Shown in pieces: positions 42,401 through 53,617 of a stretch of DNA of 64,000 nt. The position numbers and the translations under genes are program-made. The notes under the pieces were generated by a model that did not search any database, was not told the origin of the DNA, and was given only the letters and a program-made list of their open reading frames with translations. Each line of letters starts with the position of its first letter. Within the stretch, counting starts at the first letter, position 1. Source of the stretch: Cycas panzhihuaensis (taxonomy: Eukaryota > Cycadophyta); the NCBI GenBank assembly GCA_023213395.1, contig CM041465.1, forward strand, positions 181,295,741 through 181,359,740, given 5' to 3'.

Positions 42401-43460
42401 CCAGCTCATTTATGGGATCAGAGACTTGGGCACATAAGTGAGAGAGGACTTAAGGTGTTGATAAATCGTAAGTTGCTTCCTAACTTGCAGCTTTCAAATT
42501 TAGCTTTCTATAAACATTATATTTTTGGAAAGTAGTGTAGACTCAGGTTTAAAGTAGGGAGTCACACTAGTAAAGGCATTCTAGTTTACATTCATTTAGA
42601 TGTATGGGGACTGGCCCCTAAAATATCTTGTGGAGGATCATTGTATTATGTCACATTTATAGATGATTACTCCAGAAAGGTATGGGTCTATTTTTTGAAA
42701 AGGAAATCTGAAGTTTTTAGTGTGTTTAAGCAGTTCAAGGCTCTAGTTGAGAACAATACTGGTAAGACAATCAAATATTTAAGAACTGACAATGGAGATG
42801 AGTTCAACTCCTTGGAGTTTGAGAACTATTACAGAGAAGATGGGATCAAAAGACATAAGACCACTAGCTATACTCCACAACAACATGGCATTGCTGAGCG
42901 CATGAATAAGATACTCCTGGAAAGAGCAAGAAGCATACTAAGTAATGCAGGAGTGGAGTAGGGCTTGTGGGCATAAGCTATTCAAACAACTTATTATCTG
43001 GTAAACAACTCACCATCACTTACAATAGATTGCAAGATTCCTAAAGAGGTATGGACTGGACATCCATATGATTATTCAAATTTAAAAGTTTTTGGTTGTG
43101 ATGCTTATGCCTGGACTGACAAAAGTAAACGTTCAAAGTTAGACCCAAAATTCAAGTGGTATATCTTTGTTAGTTATGGTGATAAGGATGGTGTGAAGGG
43201 ATACATGTTGTGGGATCCTACTGCCCACAAAATTGCCATTAATAGAGATGTTGTATTTGATGAATCTCCCCTTTTAAAATCAGACAGTAGAGAAGTTGAA
43301 ATGAAACAGGAGCAGAAAGATGAACATCAACATGTCAAGTTTGAAACCTAGTCATCTTTGGAATTAGAAGAGTAGTAAGATCTTTCTGAAGATGAATCTG
43401 CAACAGATTTATAGGAGTTTATGGACACTCCTCTGCTAATAGTTAGAAGATCTACATGAG
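42401..43460 (+). pseudogene. Copia-C integrase
   Basis: The zinc-binding head starts LWDQRLGHISERGLKVL, but both conserved Cys positions of the HHCC finger are Tyr (FYKHYIFGK). The core reads YVTFIDDYSRKVWVYFLK (42641 on), LRTDNGDEFNSLEF (second Asp; the usual DNGGE has become DNGDE) and YTPQQHGIAERMNK. Stops follow at 42958 and 42976. The carboxyl part reads SNLKVFGCDAY and KFKWYIFVSYGDKD. All the losses named here can be explained by C-to-T or G-to-A changes. Confidence 0.88.
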
Positions 43461-43499
43461 CCAGTCATCCACCTGACAGGTACAACCCATCTACTTCTA

Positions 43500-44330
43500 T
43501 TATGTTAGTTTCTAATGATGGTGAGCCTATATGTTTTCAAGAAGCAGTAGATGATATCCATAGTGAGAAGTGGAAGAGGGCTATGCAGAAAGAGATAAAT
43601 GCATTGAAGAAAAATAATTCATGGGACTTGGTAGAACTTCCACATGGCAAGAAGACTGTTAGTTGCAGGTGAGTTTTTAAGATAAAAATAGATGTTGATG
43701 GAAAGGTTGACAAATATAGGGCAAGATTGGTGGCTAAAGGCTATGTACAGAAAGTAGGTATTGGCTTTCATGAGATCTTTTCCTTAGTTGTTAAACTTAT
43801 TTCAATTCGAGTGCTGTTAGCATTAGTAGCTTCTCTTGATTTGCAACTAGAGTAGTTAGATATTAAAACAACTTTTCTACATGGAGATTTAGATGAGGAG
43901 ATCTATATAGATCAACCAGAAGGGTTTATACAAGATGGCAGAAAAAGACTTGTTTGTAGGCTCAGAAAATCATTGTATGACCTAAAGTAATCACCTATGC
44001 AGTGGTACAAGAAGTTTGATGCCTTCATGGAGAGCCAAAATTTCAAAAGAAGTGAGTATGATCATTATGTTTACTTTAAATTCATGGACAATGGCTTATT
44101 CATTATCTTAGTACTATATGTTGATGACATGTTGGTTGCAAGCAAGAGAATGGAAGAAATCAATAAGCTAAAGGCTCAACTAGCTAGGACTTTTGATATG
44201 AAGGATCTAAGAGCTGCAAAACAAATCTTAGGCACGGAGATACATAGAGATAGAAAAAATGGTAAGCTATGGTTATCACAATAGAAATATGTAGAGAAGG
44301 TGCTAACCATGTTTGGTATGGCAAATGTGA
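43500..44330 (+). pseudogene. Copia-C reverse transcriptase
   Basis: Domain order: WKRAMQKEINALKKNNSWDL (near 43570), KYRARLVAKGY (43715), LDIKTTFLHGDLDEEIYI (43857), LVCRLRKSLYDLK (43950), MQWYKKFD (44000), catalytic LYVDDMLVASK with YVDD at 44117-44128, and LGTEIHRDRKNGKLWLSQ (44230). In-frame stops at 43670 (TGA in the CRW position), 43853 (TAG), 43988 (TAA) and 44282 (TAG) replace Trp or Gln. Apart from stops the frame is unshifted over about 0.8 kb, so the element was intact until recently in evolutionary terms. Confidence 0.92.
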
Positions 44331-45090
44331 AACCAGTGAGTATCCCATTGGCTTCCCACTTCAAGCTTTCTTCGAATATGAGTCCTAGTAATAAACAAGA
44401 AAAGGTTTATATGTCTCGTGTATCTTATGCTAGTGCAGTAGGAAGTTTGATGTATGCCATGGTATGTACAAGACTTGATATTTCACATGCAGTTGGTGTA
44501 GTTAGTAGGTTTGTGGCAAATCCAGGGAAAGAACATTGGGCTACAGTGAAATGGGTGCTTCGGTATTTGAGAGGCACAAGTGACTACTGCATCACCTTTA
44601 GAGGTATAGGTAATTAGGTTTATGGATATGTTGATTTAGACTTTGCAAGAGATTTAGACAAAAGAAGGTCTACTTTAGGTTATGTTTTCACTCTTGCAAA
44701 TGGCCTAGTTAGTTGGATGTCTAAATTGCAGAGCACAATTACACTGTCAACCACGGAAGCTGAATATGTTGCTACAACACATGCTTGTAAAGAAGCAATC
44801 TGGTTACATGGTCTATTGGTTGAGCTTGGAAGGAGATAGGAAAATGTAAAGGTATTTTGTGACAGTTAAAATGCCATTTACTTAGCAAAGAATCTGGCTT
44901 ATCATAGTAGAACAAAGCATATTGCTCTTAAGTACCATTTTGTTAGATAGGTTGTAGAAGCAGGTGGAGTGGCGCTTGAGAAGATTCACACCAATTAGAA
45001 TTATGCTGATATATTCACAAAACCAGTACCAGTAGAGAAGTTCAAATGATATTTGACTTCTCTTGGCTTGTAGAAAAGATGATGAAGGGT
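44331..45090 (+). pseudogene. Copia-C RNase H
   Basis: Reads SYASAVGSLMYAMVCTRLDI, HWATVKWVLRYLRGTSDY, GYVDLDFARDLDKRRSTLGY, LSTTEAEYVA (catalytic Glu), KEAIWLHGLLVELG, a CDS motif followed by a stop where the family has Gln, RTKHIALKYHFVR and NYADIFTKPVP. Stops at about 44617, 44838, 44867, 44948 and 44996 again replace Gln or Trp codons in most cases. The frame ends near 45083, 47 bp before the 3' LTR. Confidence 0.9.
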
Positions 45091-45130
45091 CCAGGAAAGG
45101 TACTGGGTAAATTGTTGTCAAGGTGGAGAT

Positions 45131-45775
45131 TGTTGGATATTGTGACAACAATCATTTAAGGCTAAAATTTTGGGCATATTTTCAGTGTAGTTTCCCCTCC
45201 TAATCTTTCTCGAGGGGTTCCAAGGGAGGCGACAGCCCCCCTTGGATGGGGGTGCGGGGGGCATGGAATGCCCCCCGCTAAGAGGGGGTTCAGGGGCGAT
45301 AACCCCCGACCCGAAAAATTAGCCCTGTAAACCATATTAAAATGTAAAAAGAATCAAGGTCGTTCGATACAAATACCCTATATTCTACGGTTGAGATTCA
45401 TACCTTGGATGTCCCTCTCATGTAGCTCGTTTTAGAGCTTTTCTTATTATGTTGAATGTAATGTAATGTTTTGTGATGAGGGCGGCGGCTAATTGTTGTT
45501 CCTGAGAGCACTCTGCTACTTAGATGTACTGTTTCTCCATTCTACAGTAATAAAGATCGATATCTTTCCTGTATGGATGTTTCCCTAGCACACTGCTAGG
45601 GTCTTACCACGTTATATCGAGTGTATATGTGATGTTTAGCTTGTATATTGATGTTATTATATTATCTCTAATTTTAGAACTTGCATGTTAAATCTTAGTT
45701 TTGATTCCTATAACTAGTTACAAAATAGTTCAGATCTTGTGGTGGTTTAAGGTTTAGGACCTTGTATTCTCAACA
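45131..45775 (+). repeat. Copia-C 3' LTR
   Basis: 645 bp, partner of 40443-41098, ending TTCTCAACA. The G/C-run inverted repeat is conserved (45230-45290). Confidence 0.93.
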
Positions 45776-46937
45776 CTTCAAATTTAAAAAAAATAATAAA
45801 AAAAAGACTTAATATTTTAAAAATACTAATCAAATATTAAAATTACTTTTGCAAAGCTAAAAAAAAAATCAATTATAGTTTCAAAGGTGAATATTTAAGT
45901 GACTGTGCATTTTGGGTTTTTGTAGAATTTGATTGACTTGCATCCTTTGAATTAATTTAATATCTCAACTTTGGATAATTCTATCTTCTTAGCTTTGTTT
46001 TTTCATATTCAATAGATTACATAGCTGAATATTACCTTGCATCATGTTCAAACAACATTTATTTATGCTACGCATATGCTTTGCATTTATTTGATCTTTG
46101 AAAATTTTCTTTGTAGTATTTTATTCATTTATAGATTCAACGTCTTTGACTTTGTCATCTGTGCCCTAGCTTCAACTCACATCTAACTATAATTACTTTA
46201 ATTGTTGTCTAATTAATGTGTAACACTTAGCAGTTTTAAGATTCATATCTCCATGCTTTAGCATATGCTCTTACTATATTGAATTTAGATTCAAGGGCAT
46301 TCCACCATGAATGTTGTCTATGTCTCCTATGATAACTTAGTTTTATGTCTAATTTACTCAACAAATACTTCTACCTACTGGTGTCTTCTTATTATGAGGA
46401 CCTTTAAATTTTCCCTTGATGGCACCTATCTCTTTAAGTTTTTGGTTCTCTAGTATTTAACCTTGAATATACCTTGGTTAAGATATTTTTACTTCTTAAA
46501 CTAATGACTCACATTTAACTTCAACTTTGTGCCCTAACTTGAAACCTTTGAATTAACTTATAATGGTAATATTACACATTATTATTGCCTTAGCATCTAA
46601 ACTCAACCTTGATTTAGAAATTAATGGAGCTATGGTCCTCTATTTAATGGTTTGAAAAAAAAAATCAAATTAAAAGAACATAGGGGTAGGTAAAAGACCC
46701 CTAAAAACTCCATAGATTTACAATAGATGGCCAGTCATAATTGTTTATAATATTTTAACCCTCTACTAATTTGTCATAATTTCCTAAGATTTTTAATTAA
46801 AATTTTTATTTTAAAATTATTTGGATCATCACAGTATACTTGGTATTAAGTGCCTCTAAATTTAATTTGGTTCTTGAACTTGAACTTCAACTTACACCTT
46901 GTAAATCTTTTAAACCTGGCTCCTCATAGATTTAACT
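45776..46937 (-). other. Copia-B leader and gag remainder
   Basis: AT-rich stretch between the right target duplication of Copia-C and the Copia-B primer site. By position it should hold the Copia-B gag start and leader. I cannot read a clear Gag motif, so it is either highly decayed or mostly leader. Confidence 0.5.
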
Positions 46938-46948
46938 CTAATACCAAA
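46938..46948 (-). other. Copia-B primer-binding site
   Basis: Minus-strand TTTGGTATTAGAGTT immediately next to the right LTR, resembling TGGTATCAGAGC. Confidence 0.72.
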
Positions 46949-47219
46949 TATAAGAAACTAATCTAGGACCGTAATTCAAAGAACATAAGAAATTTTAAGT
47001 AGAAATTTTATACCTCTTGACTTGATTTCATTAAGTGAGAATGATATGATCATATGCACAAAGCACTATACTCTTATATATAAAATGGAATTGGTAACTA
47101 TCCATAATTGATCTATAATTGCCCTAACATTTGTCATCATATTAGTGATGACCCTACAAGTCACTAGATATTATCATGACTCACCTAATAGGATCCACAT
47201 GTAAACATTAATTCTAACA
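46949..47219 (-). repeat. Copia-B 5' LTR
   Basis: 271 bp, partner of 23960-24230, followed by the target duplication ATTAA at 47220-47224. Confidence 0.87.
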
Positions 47220-47224
47220 ATTAA

Positions 47225-47513
47225 TATGAATGATATATGATAAATACATAGAGCCCATGATGAGATCACACTAGTCTCATTAGGAGGATTAGGTGTCTAT
47301 GTAACTCAAGATTAGCATACTTTGACTTTTTATAGACTTGATCACCTCATCATCAACTAATGATATTGCAATGAATACTGACCAATAAGATCATGTATGA
47401 GAACCTTCAAGTTTACCAATGACTTTACAATTGGGTGGGCATTTACACACACATCAATGCAACACATAATATCACCATGTTTTGACTATATTAATTAAAC
47501 ATTATCTCCAATA
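47225..47513 (-). mobile_element. LTR X, copy 2, right half
   Basis: Continues LTR X exactly where the left half stopped at 23959. It matches X1 from TATGAATGATGTATAATAAA to the terminal CTCCAACA (here CTCCAATA). Shared landmarks are GCTCATGATGAGA / GCCCATGATGAGA, AATAAGATCATGTGTAAGAACC / ...TATGAGAACC, and the final ATTAAACATTA. Confidence 0.82.
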
Positions 47514-48240
47514 ATGTAAACCATAGATGAGGAAATAGAGATACTAAGGTGGTATTAGCAAATAAGGTACATGTGTTATTCCCACTTAAAAATGAAAGTT
47601 ATTCTTAAGTTAGGATTCTCATCTATATGCTAGAAGGATAAAGTTAGTTTATTATTATTTCTTTGATTCCTCAAAGATAAATGTATATTATTGGTTGTTT
47701 ATTTCTTAAGTATGCATGTGATTAGTTGTTTGACAAGAACAAAATGGAAAATATTAGGTATTGTACATATTCATTCTTATACATTATTGCTCATGGGGAG
47801 ACTTAATTTCTTGGGAATTCCTACTTAATTAAGTATACATGTTGAGAGTTGTAGTTGAGAATTATATTTTTATTCAATGTGAAATGCATGTTGAGAATTC
47901 CTCATTAAGAAGCATATTATTAGAATGAATGGGTGAGAAGATGAATGCAAAGTTGTCAAATGGTTGTATATATTTAAATGAATATATCAATTAAAATTTC
48001 ATTGTTATAGTTTAATATTGTGGGCATAACCTTAATTAGGAACTTATATAAGCTTTATGGATGGAAATTATTATTATTAATATTATTTCCAAAGTTTTTA
48101 TTGGTTGGAAGTCACATATTAGAACCTAGGTCACTGATCTGAATCTTGAATGGGAAAGTGAAAACTTTAACCAATTGAAACAAAATCCAGAACAATATAC
48201 ATATTATTACATAGAATTTAAAATTTCTAGAATTTTCTTA
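47514..48240. other. AT-rich DNA, no gene seen
   Basis: No motif, RNA gene or repeat pair recognised on either strand. Confidence 0.5.
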
Positions 48241-48924
48241 CAAAAACCCCTTTGTTTGTGCTCTGTTGAGCATGTAATGGATCACTGACATTTTGGGAGA
48301 GAGAGAATGAGAGGCTGGGTGCTTCTTGAAAGCTTTGCTCATTCGCTAGAACCTCTATCTCGAAGTCTGCAACCCGTTTTTGGTCTTTTTTCTGCCAAAA
48401 ATCCCTTTCGGTGAGGAAGAAACTGGCTAGCGTCTCTTCTGGGACTGCTGCTCTTACTTTCTTCTCTTCTTGGCTGCGGCTTCAATTTTCTGGGCTCCCC
48501 GCAACAGATTTTTCTACTGCGAACTCTGCTGTGTTCTCTCCCAACGTAGGTTTTCTCACTTGGAGCCGTTCTTTTTCCGGAAAGTTACTTTCTTGCTGCT
48601 TTCCTTGAATCTTGCTCCGTGCTGCATCTAGGGCTGCGGCGTCCTCTCTTTCTTGTCAAGAATCTCTGTCTCGATCCCCCGGATTCCTCTCTCGAATTTC
48701 GCTTAAAAGCGTTTCCGTTTGAGAGAGTTATTCCCATTTTTCCATTTTCCAACGGCTTTCAAAACGGTTTAGAAAATCTTGAGAAAATCCGTTTATTTTT
48801 GGAGTTTTTCCTCTTTGAATGAGTAGAGGACACGTGTGCACACATTCTCCTCAAATTTCGTGCCAAACGGTTCTTGGTTGTCATGGCTCATTCTGTTTTT
48901 ATTATTTTCTGTTTTTTGACTTCT
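48241..48924. other. GC-richer non-coding island
   Basis: Composition changes abruptly to a C/T-rich, moderately GC-rich text (TCTCTTCTGGG, GGCTGCGGC, CCCCGCAACAG). Two frames at 48411-48608 and 48619-48822 lack recognisable domains and are Ser/Phe/Leu-rich. It could be an exon or leader of an unrecognised transcript, or the promoter half of an unpaired LTR. I saw no second copy in the window. Confidence 0.35.
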
Positions 48925-49136
48925 GTAGTAGCAGTCGTAGCAGCTCTGTAGCAGTAGTGATTCAGTAGCGACTGTAGCAGCTCTGTAGCAGCTCCGTAGC
49001 AACTCGTAGCAGCTCTGTAGCAACCGTAGCACTTGCGTAACACCTTGGTAGCGCCTTGGTAGCAATTATAGCACCTTAATAACACCTTGGTAGCAGTTGT
49101 AGCACCTTAATAGCAGCTCGGTAGCAGTTATAACAC
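48925..49136. repeat. CAG-rich minisatellite (GTAGCAGCTCT-type unit)
   Basis: About 18 imperfect units of 10 to 12 bp. The left part repeats GTAGCAGCTCT and the right part shifts to GGTAGCACCTT variants, ending near ATAACACC. On the minus strand it translates in two frames to Cys/Tyr- or Ala-rich runs (ELLRSCYRAAT), which I regard as a by-product. Confidence 0.85.
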
Positions 49137-49999
49137 CTTTTGTACTTGTAGAAATATAATGTTTTTACATTTTTAAGCCTTTTAGAGGCATATTTCTACT
49201 AAATGAAGACCATGAAGCCTTTTTAAGACAATTTTCTACTACCTAAAGACCATTTACATGAAAAACAATGTATTTAGAGTATTTTAAAGATCCGAAATGG
49301 ATCAGTCACTAATCATGAAACACTTTAAGAGTTAGGCTAAGATAAATTGGTTTTACATTGGTATTTTGTGAACTTTTGATTGCTTACTGTAAACTTGAGT
49401 GTTAGTATACATAGTGGTTATCTTATCTATTAGACATCTATTTTCCTATATGATTTAACAACACATAATACACTCATTTAACAATTAAGAGAATCTAACT
49501 AAGTATGAGACTAGATATTTGTCCACTAATCCTTATTTCTTAACTTCCAATCATACCTTGCCAATGTAATTTCTCTCACCAATTATATTGGACAAGGTAT
49601 GCAATGCTTATAACCAACCTTTAGTCTATAGAACAAGTCTAATACCATATAGATTATATAGTGATGACATACAAACTTTAACCACTCTTACTTACCTAGA
49701 TTAAATTATCAACATTTATAATAAACCATCTAAGTAGTTACATAAGTGGTTATGAAACTAACTTTATAATGACTTATTGACCATCCATCATATGTCAATT
49801 GAGTCTAAGTTGATAATCAACCTTATCAACATCATTCCCAAGGTTAATAATTGACATCAACAAAATTGACATAAGTGACCCACATATCTCTTACAATTAA
49901 AAGGTATTTTGTCTTAGAATACACTTTGCTAATATCTCCACTAGTCTTAATTAAAATTTTGGGGTAAAACTTTACAAGATAAAATTATAATCAAGTTTT
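49137..49999. other. AT-rich DNA, no gene seen
   Basis: A short pair of near-repeats occurs (GAAGACCATGAAGCCTTTT and CTAAAGACCATTTACATG at 49202-49260). Nothing else is recognised. Confidence 0.45.
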
Positions 50000-52200
50000 A
50001 AGAAAGTGGATTAGAAAGCAAATTAAAAGAAGTCTTTGGGTTAGTAGGAGTGGTAATTTTCAAAGTGGGAAACTTTGAGGTTTCTTCCACCAACTCTATA
50101 ACCATAGTTATTAATCTCCCAATCATTTAAAGATATTCTTTGGTTGAGAAGATGGTTTCCTTCAACTCTTTTTCAAACTTTTCATCAAAGATATCTACAA
50201 TAATATGGAGCTCAAACTATAGATAGTTACTTAAGTAATAAGCATTGTTTAATAACTCTTCAAGATAAGATTATAATAAGATAACTTGGGGATTGAGCCT
50301 TTGAAAGCTTTATATAATTTGGTCTATTTTCCCCTCGAGTGATTATCTTTGTAACTGCAAATCAATAATGGTCTTATCATCTTTCTATCTTAGAGCTAGG
50401 AGTAATGAATGTTACACTTCGCCTATGCTATGAGCCAATGATGTACATTTATGTATAAGCTCTATCAAATAATCCTCTAATCCTTTTGCCCTGGATGATA
50501 ACTAGTTAATGGGTTGTACCAAAGAGTTCCACTGATCCACCATCATCTCCAAGAGTTGCTTAAATCTATGAAAAAGGAAATATTATGGCGACATACAATG
50601 TTATTCCTATTTAACATATTTTATCAAGATATCTTTGACAAAGTAATTTATCATATTAAAAATAGTTTCCATAAGATTGGTATGTTCTTTCCTAGTTTTT
50701 TGAACTTGGAGTTGCAGTTTTGGACCCTTTTTCAACATAAATAATTATTTAGTTTAAATCTGTAATTAAGTCTCTGCCAAATGTTGACATAGTTGTAGTA
50801 CAAGGTTATGTTTATCCTACATCCTCACGTACAGTTCCTTTATCAAAAGATTAGAGATATGAAGAACTTCATTAATTATTAACTAAGAAAATCTTAATGC
50901 TAAGGCTTCTAATAATGTATCAAATATTTGGTCCTTAATCACTAAATCTTTATGAATTTCTTGGGGTTATTCTAGTACACTTGGAGAAATTAAGATGTCT
51001 AAAATCTCAATATTGATAGGATGACTAACATCTATAATACTTGGAGGTTGGAATTATTATCTTTTGGCAATCACTAATTCATCATCCAATGTATCTTGTC
51101 TTATGTCATCTTTGTCTATTTCCAACTATGAAGATAATAATTAATCTACTCTAGTGTAAAGTTATGCCACTTCCTTTATCGTAACCTCACTAAAAGTAAT
51201 TTCATTTTCATTCCTAGCGTACTCTTATGCTTGAGCACAAATAAGGTTAACAACCTACATTTGAATATCCTTGTTGATGCCTTGTTGGATTGACCCCATC
51301 TTAAGATTATCAACATTATCAATAATCAGATGTCTTATTTTACTAATATAGATACCTTAGTCGACTTAGCATGGTTCCTCAAGTTGTCAACTTGAGTAAT
51401 ATTCTTCAACAATTATTTCTTCACTACAAATTTTTTCAGTATATTAACTTAAAGACATAACACCAATGTGAACATATTCCCTAAGTTGATAACTTGAGTT
51501 ATGAATCATTGTATCCTCAACTTTCTTAAGTGTTTCTTCTAGTGGTTAAGTCAACATTTCCCTAATGTTATCTCTCTACTCTCAACTTGAAATGGCCCTT
51601 TGACCATCTCTTTCCAAAGTTGCATGAGTTATTTCTTTGTTATTAAGCCTACCAATTTGTGAGTGCATAGGTGTGAAATCTCCCTCACATTATCTAGCAG
51701 GTGTTATTGAACTTAATGATTTACTTATATGTGCAAGGTTTGGCTTTGAGCAGTGTCTTACTAATGAATCTCTCTCAAATAACTCTTATAACAAATTGAC
51801 ATTCACCTTTAGAAGTCACCTTACCCTTCAAATCAATGTTAGATTTTTCTTTCATGCTCTAGGGTTCCTGATGCTTTGATCAAGTCTTCTTAGCAAATGT
51901 TATTAATAGATCCTTATCATCTCTTCGTTAAAATAATTTCTTCCTTAGAATAGATGGATTTTACTATTGATATTTCTAAAGCCTATAATATGGATACCAA
52001 CTTGTTAGGATCATCATGCAAGAGTTTCTTGTCAAAAACTAATAAATTCATCAGTTTAATTACCTTAGACAAAATAAATTACTTTTTCAATTCAAACCAT
52101 ACTAAATATGGTCTTGGTTTGAACAATAACTTACTTATTGGCATATTCAAACCTTGCAAGTACACCTTTATGCCTAAAATATAAGAATACAATTAAAAGA
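50000..52200 (-). pseudogene. Unidentified decayed coding sequence, about 2.2 kb
   Basis: Minus-strand translation gives long coherent segments interrupted by stops and a few frame changes: ILGIKVYLQGLNMPISKLLF then PRPYLVWFELKK (52190-52090), EDLIKASGTLEHERKI (51880-51840), RLNNKEITHATLERDGQ (51640-51600), EETLKKVEDTMIHNSSYQLR (51540-51480), FKQLLEMMVDQWNSLVQPIN (50570-50510), GLEDYLIELIHKC (50480-50440) and FDEKFEKELKETIFS (50210-50160). Many stops follow codons that would be Gln or Trp if reversed. The later part is helix- and coiled-coil-like. I do not recognise the family. A retroelement accessory protein is possible from context, but that is inference. Confidence 0.5.
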
Positions 52201-53600
52201 ATTCTAAGTGTGTATCTTAGGTGATTGCACCTCATTAATCAATCCCTTCTAATAAGAAGAATTCTTATTCTTAGTTATTGACTTGAGTGTTCAAACATAA
52301 TTTCTAAATAAAAACATCTCAAGCTCATCAAATGCCTTATACAAATAGTAAGTCATGACGTGCAAATACATGTCAATTATTAATAGTAAAGAATGAAAAT
52401 GAAAGATGATTCCTTTATCCAAATTCAGTCCTTGAGTATTTGGTCCACTTTAATTGTAGGCATTTGCATGCCCTTTCAATAAGCAACCATCACTTCTAAG
52501 GCATTTTAGATGCCTTAGCCTCTGGAATAATCATTCCAGAGATTATCTGTGCTCCACAAATATGAATAGGTTAAACAAGGGACTTTGTTAAAATACTTCA
52601 TGTAATGATCCTAAATAACTATTAGTATTGAAGTTAGTTTCATAAATATTTATTAGTGTTGAAGTCAATTTTTTTTAAAGTACCCTTTTTAAGACCTATA
52701 AATAGGGGAGGCCCTTAACTCTTGATGTATGATTTTATTTTTACAACGGGTTAATATATGAATTTGGCACTTTGGTTCCTAACAATTATACCATCTACTA
52801 TATTTGATCTCTATTTCTATTAAATATTTGTTTTATGTACCTAAACATTTTCTTTTATTGAATAATTAGATTTAGGCCCACTATAAAATGGTATTTGAGT
52901 CATGTTTAATAAGAAAGCTTAGTGTTTGTAGGCTATGTAGAAGATTCATCTATTATTATATTAGTGTTACCACTATGTATGGATAGCTTGCTTATTTGCT
53001 AAAGATTGATAATGTTGAAAAGATTATTTATTATTGTGAGGATGTTCATTTATGTTACTTGAAGAAATTCTCATTAAAGACTGTTAATTGCCTAACAACT
53101 AGTGATGCAAAGTTGTATTTGTATTATTAATTTGTAATTCATTATTCTGCATTATATATTGCTTATGTTCTTATCGTGAGGCTTTTGGGCATTGCGAGTA
53201 GGTTGTGTTGGATGGTCATTTGAGTTGTTGAAACTTGCATCTCCTATTTAATTGTCATTTGTCCATAACAAACCACATAGTTTACCAAGCTCTGATGTTT
53301 GTTGCTTGTTTATGAAAAAAAACATTGTTCTATTATTCACCATCTCCAAGATTCTCTATCAAATCTATCCATCTAGTTACCATCTCCAAGCTCACAATTT
53401 ATTTGTGTGAAGATTCAAGCTCCCGTGAAGTGTTGCAAATGAAAAGAACTTGTTTGTCCTCCACTGAAAGCTAACCTACCAAAGTGAATATAACCCTCCA
53501 TCATGTGATTTGATATGAAGCTCTGAAGCCCTCGTTTACTATAAACAAGCTATTTTTTTTTATGGATGGAGTTTGTCCTTTAACTCCTCACAAGTATTGA
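52201..53600. other. AT-rich DNA, no gene seen
   Basis: Only a perfect short hairpin at 52521-52540 (TCTGGAAT AATC ATTCCAGA) and scattered A/T runs are notable. No coding pattern is recognised. Confidence 0.45.
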
Positions 53601-53617
53601 CCATAGAGATTAGGTCT

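Larger units (their letters stand above)
40443..45775 (+). mobile_element. Copia-C: nearly full-length Ty1/copia (Tnt1-like) element
   Basis: LTRs 40443-41098 (656 bp) and 45131-45775 (645 bp) are flanked by perfect 5-bp duplications CTTCA (40438-40442 and 45776-45780). The primer site TGGTATCAGAGCC (41101-41113) is perfect for initiator Met tRNA, and the polypurine tract AAGGTGGAGAT is at 45120-45130. All copia domains are present in order gag, PR, IN, RT, RH. The LTRs are about nine-tenths identical by eye. At least fifteen in-frame stops block gag-pol, so it is inactive. It is inserted in the Copia-B gag/leader. Confidence 0.93.
23960..47219 (-). mobile_element. Copia-B: Ty1/copia element split by three later insertions
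   Basis: Its LTRs are 23960-24230 and 46949-47219, both exactly 271 bp and clearly homologous. They are flanked by the 5-bp target duplication ATTAA at 23955-23959 and 47220-47224. The primer site (minus-strand TTGGTATTAGAG) lies just left of the right LTR, and a purine tract AAGGATGAG adjoins the left LTR, so it runs on the minus strand. Interior pieces are 24231-25825, 29533-30034, 38904-40442 and 45776-46948, together about 4.8 kb, normal for copia. Domain order across the pieces is RNase H, RT, integrase, zinc knuckle from low to high coordinates. The gaps are exactly elements D, E and Copia-C. Confidence 0.88.

Noticed and set aside
13178-47513. Calling LTR X1 and X2 the two ends of one 34-kb element
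   Set aside because: The LTRs align, but the flanking pentamers (TACCA and ATGTA) do not match, X1 has its own primer-site-like flank, and no X coding region could be read between them. Kept as a possibility only.
52521-52540. Perfect hairpin TCTGGAAT-AATC-ATTCCAGA as a terminator or microRNA precursor
   Set aside because: Eight base pairs are too short for a microRNA stem, there is no gene to terminate, and such palindromes occur by chance in this length of DNA.
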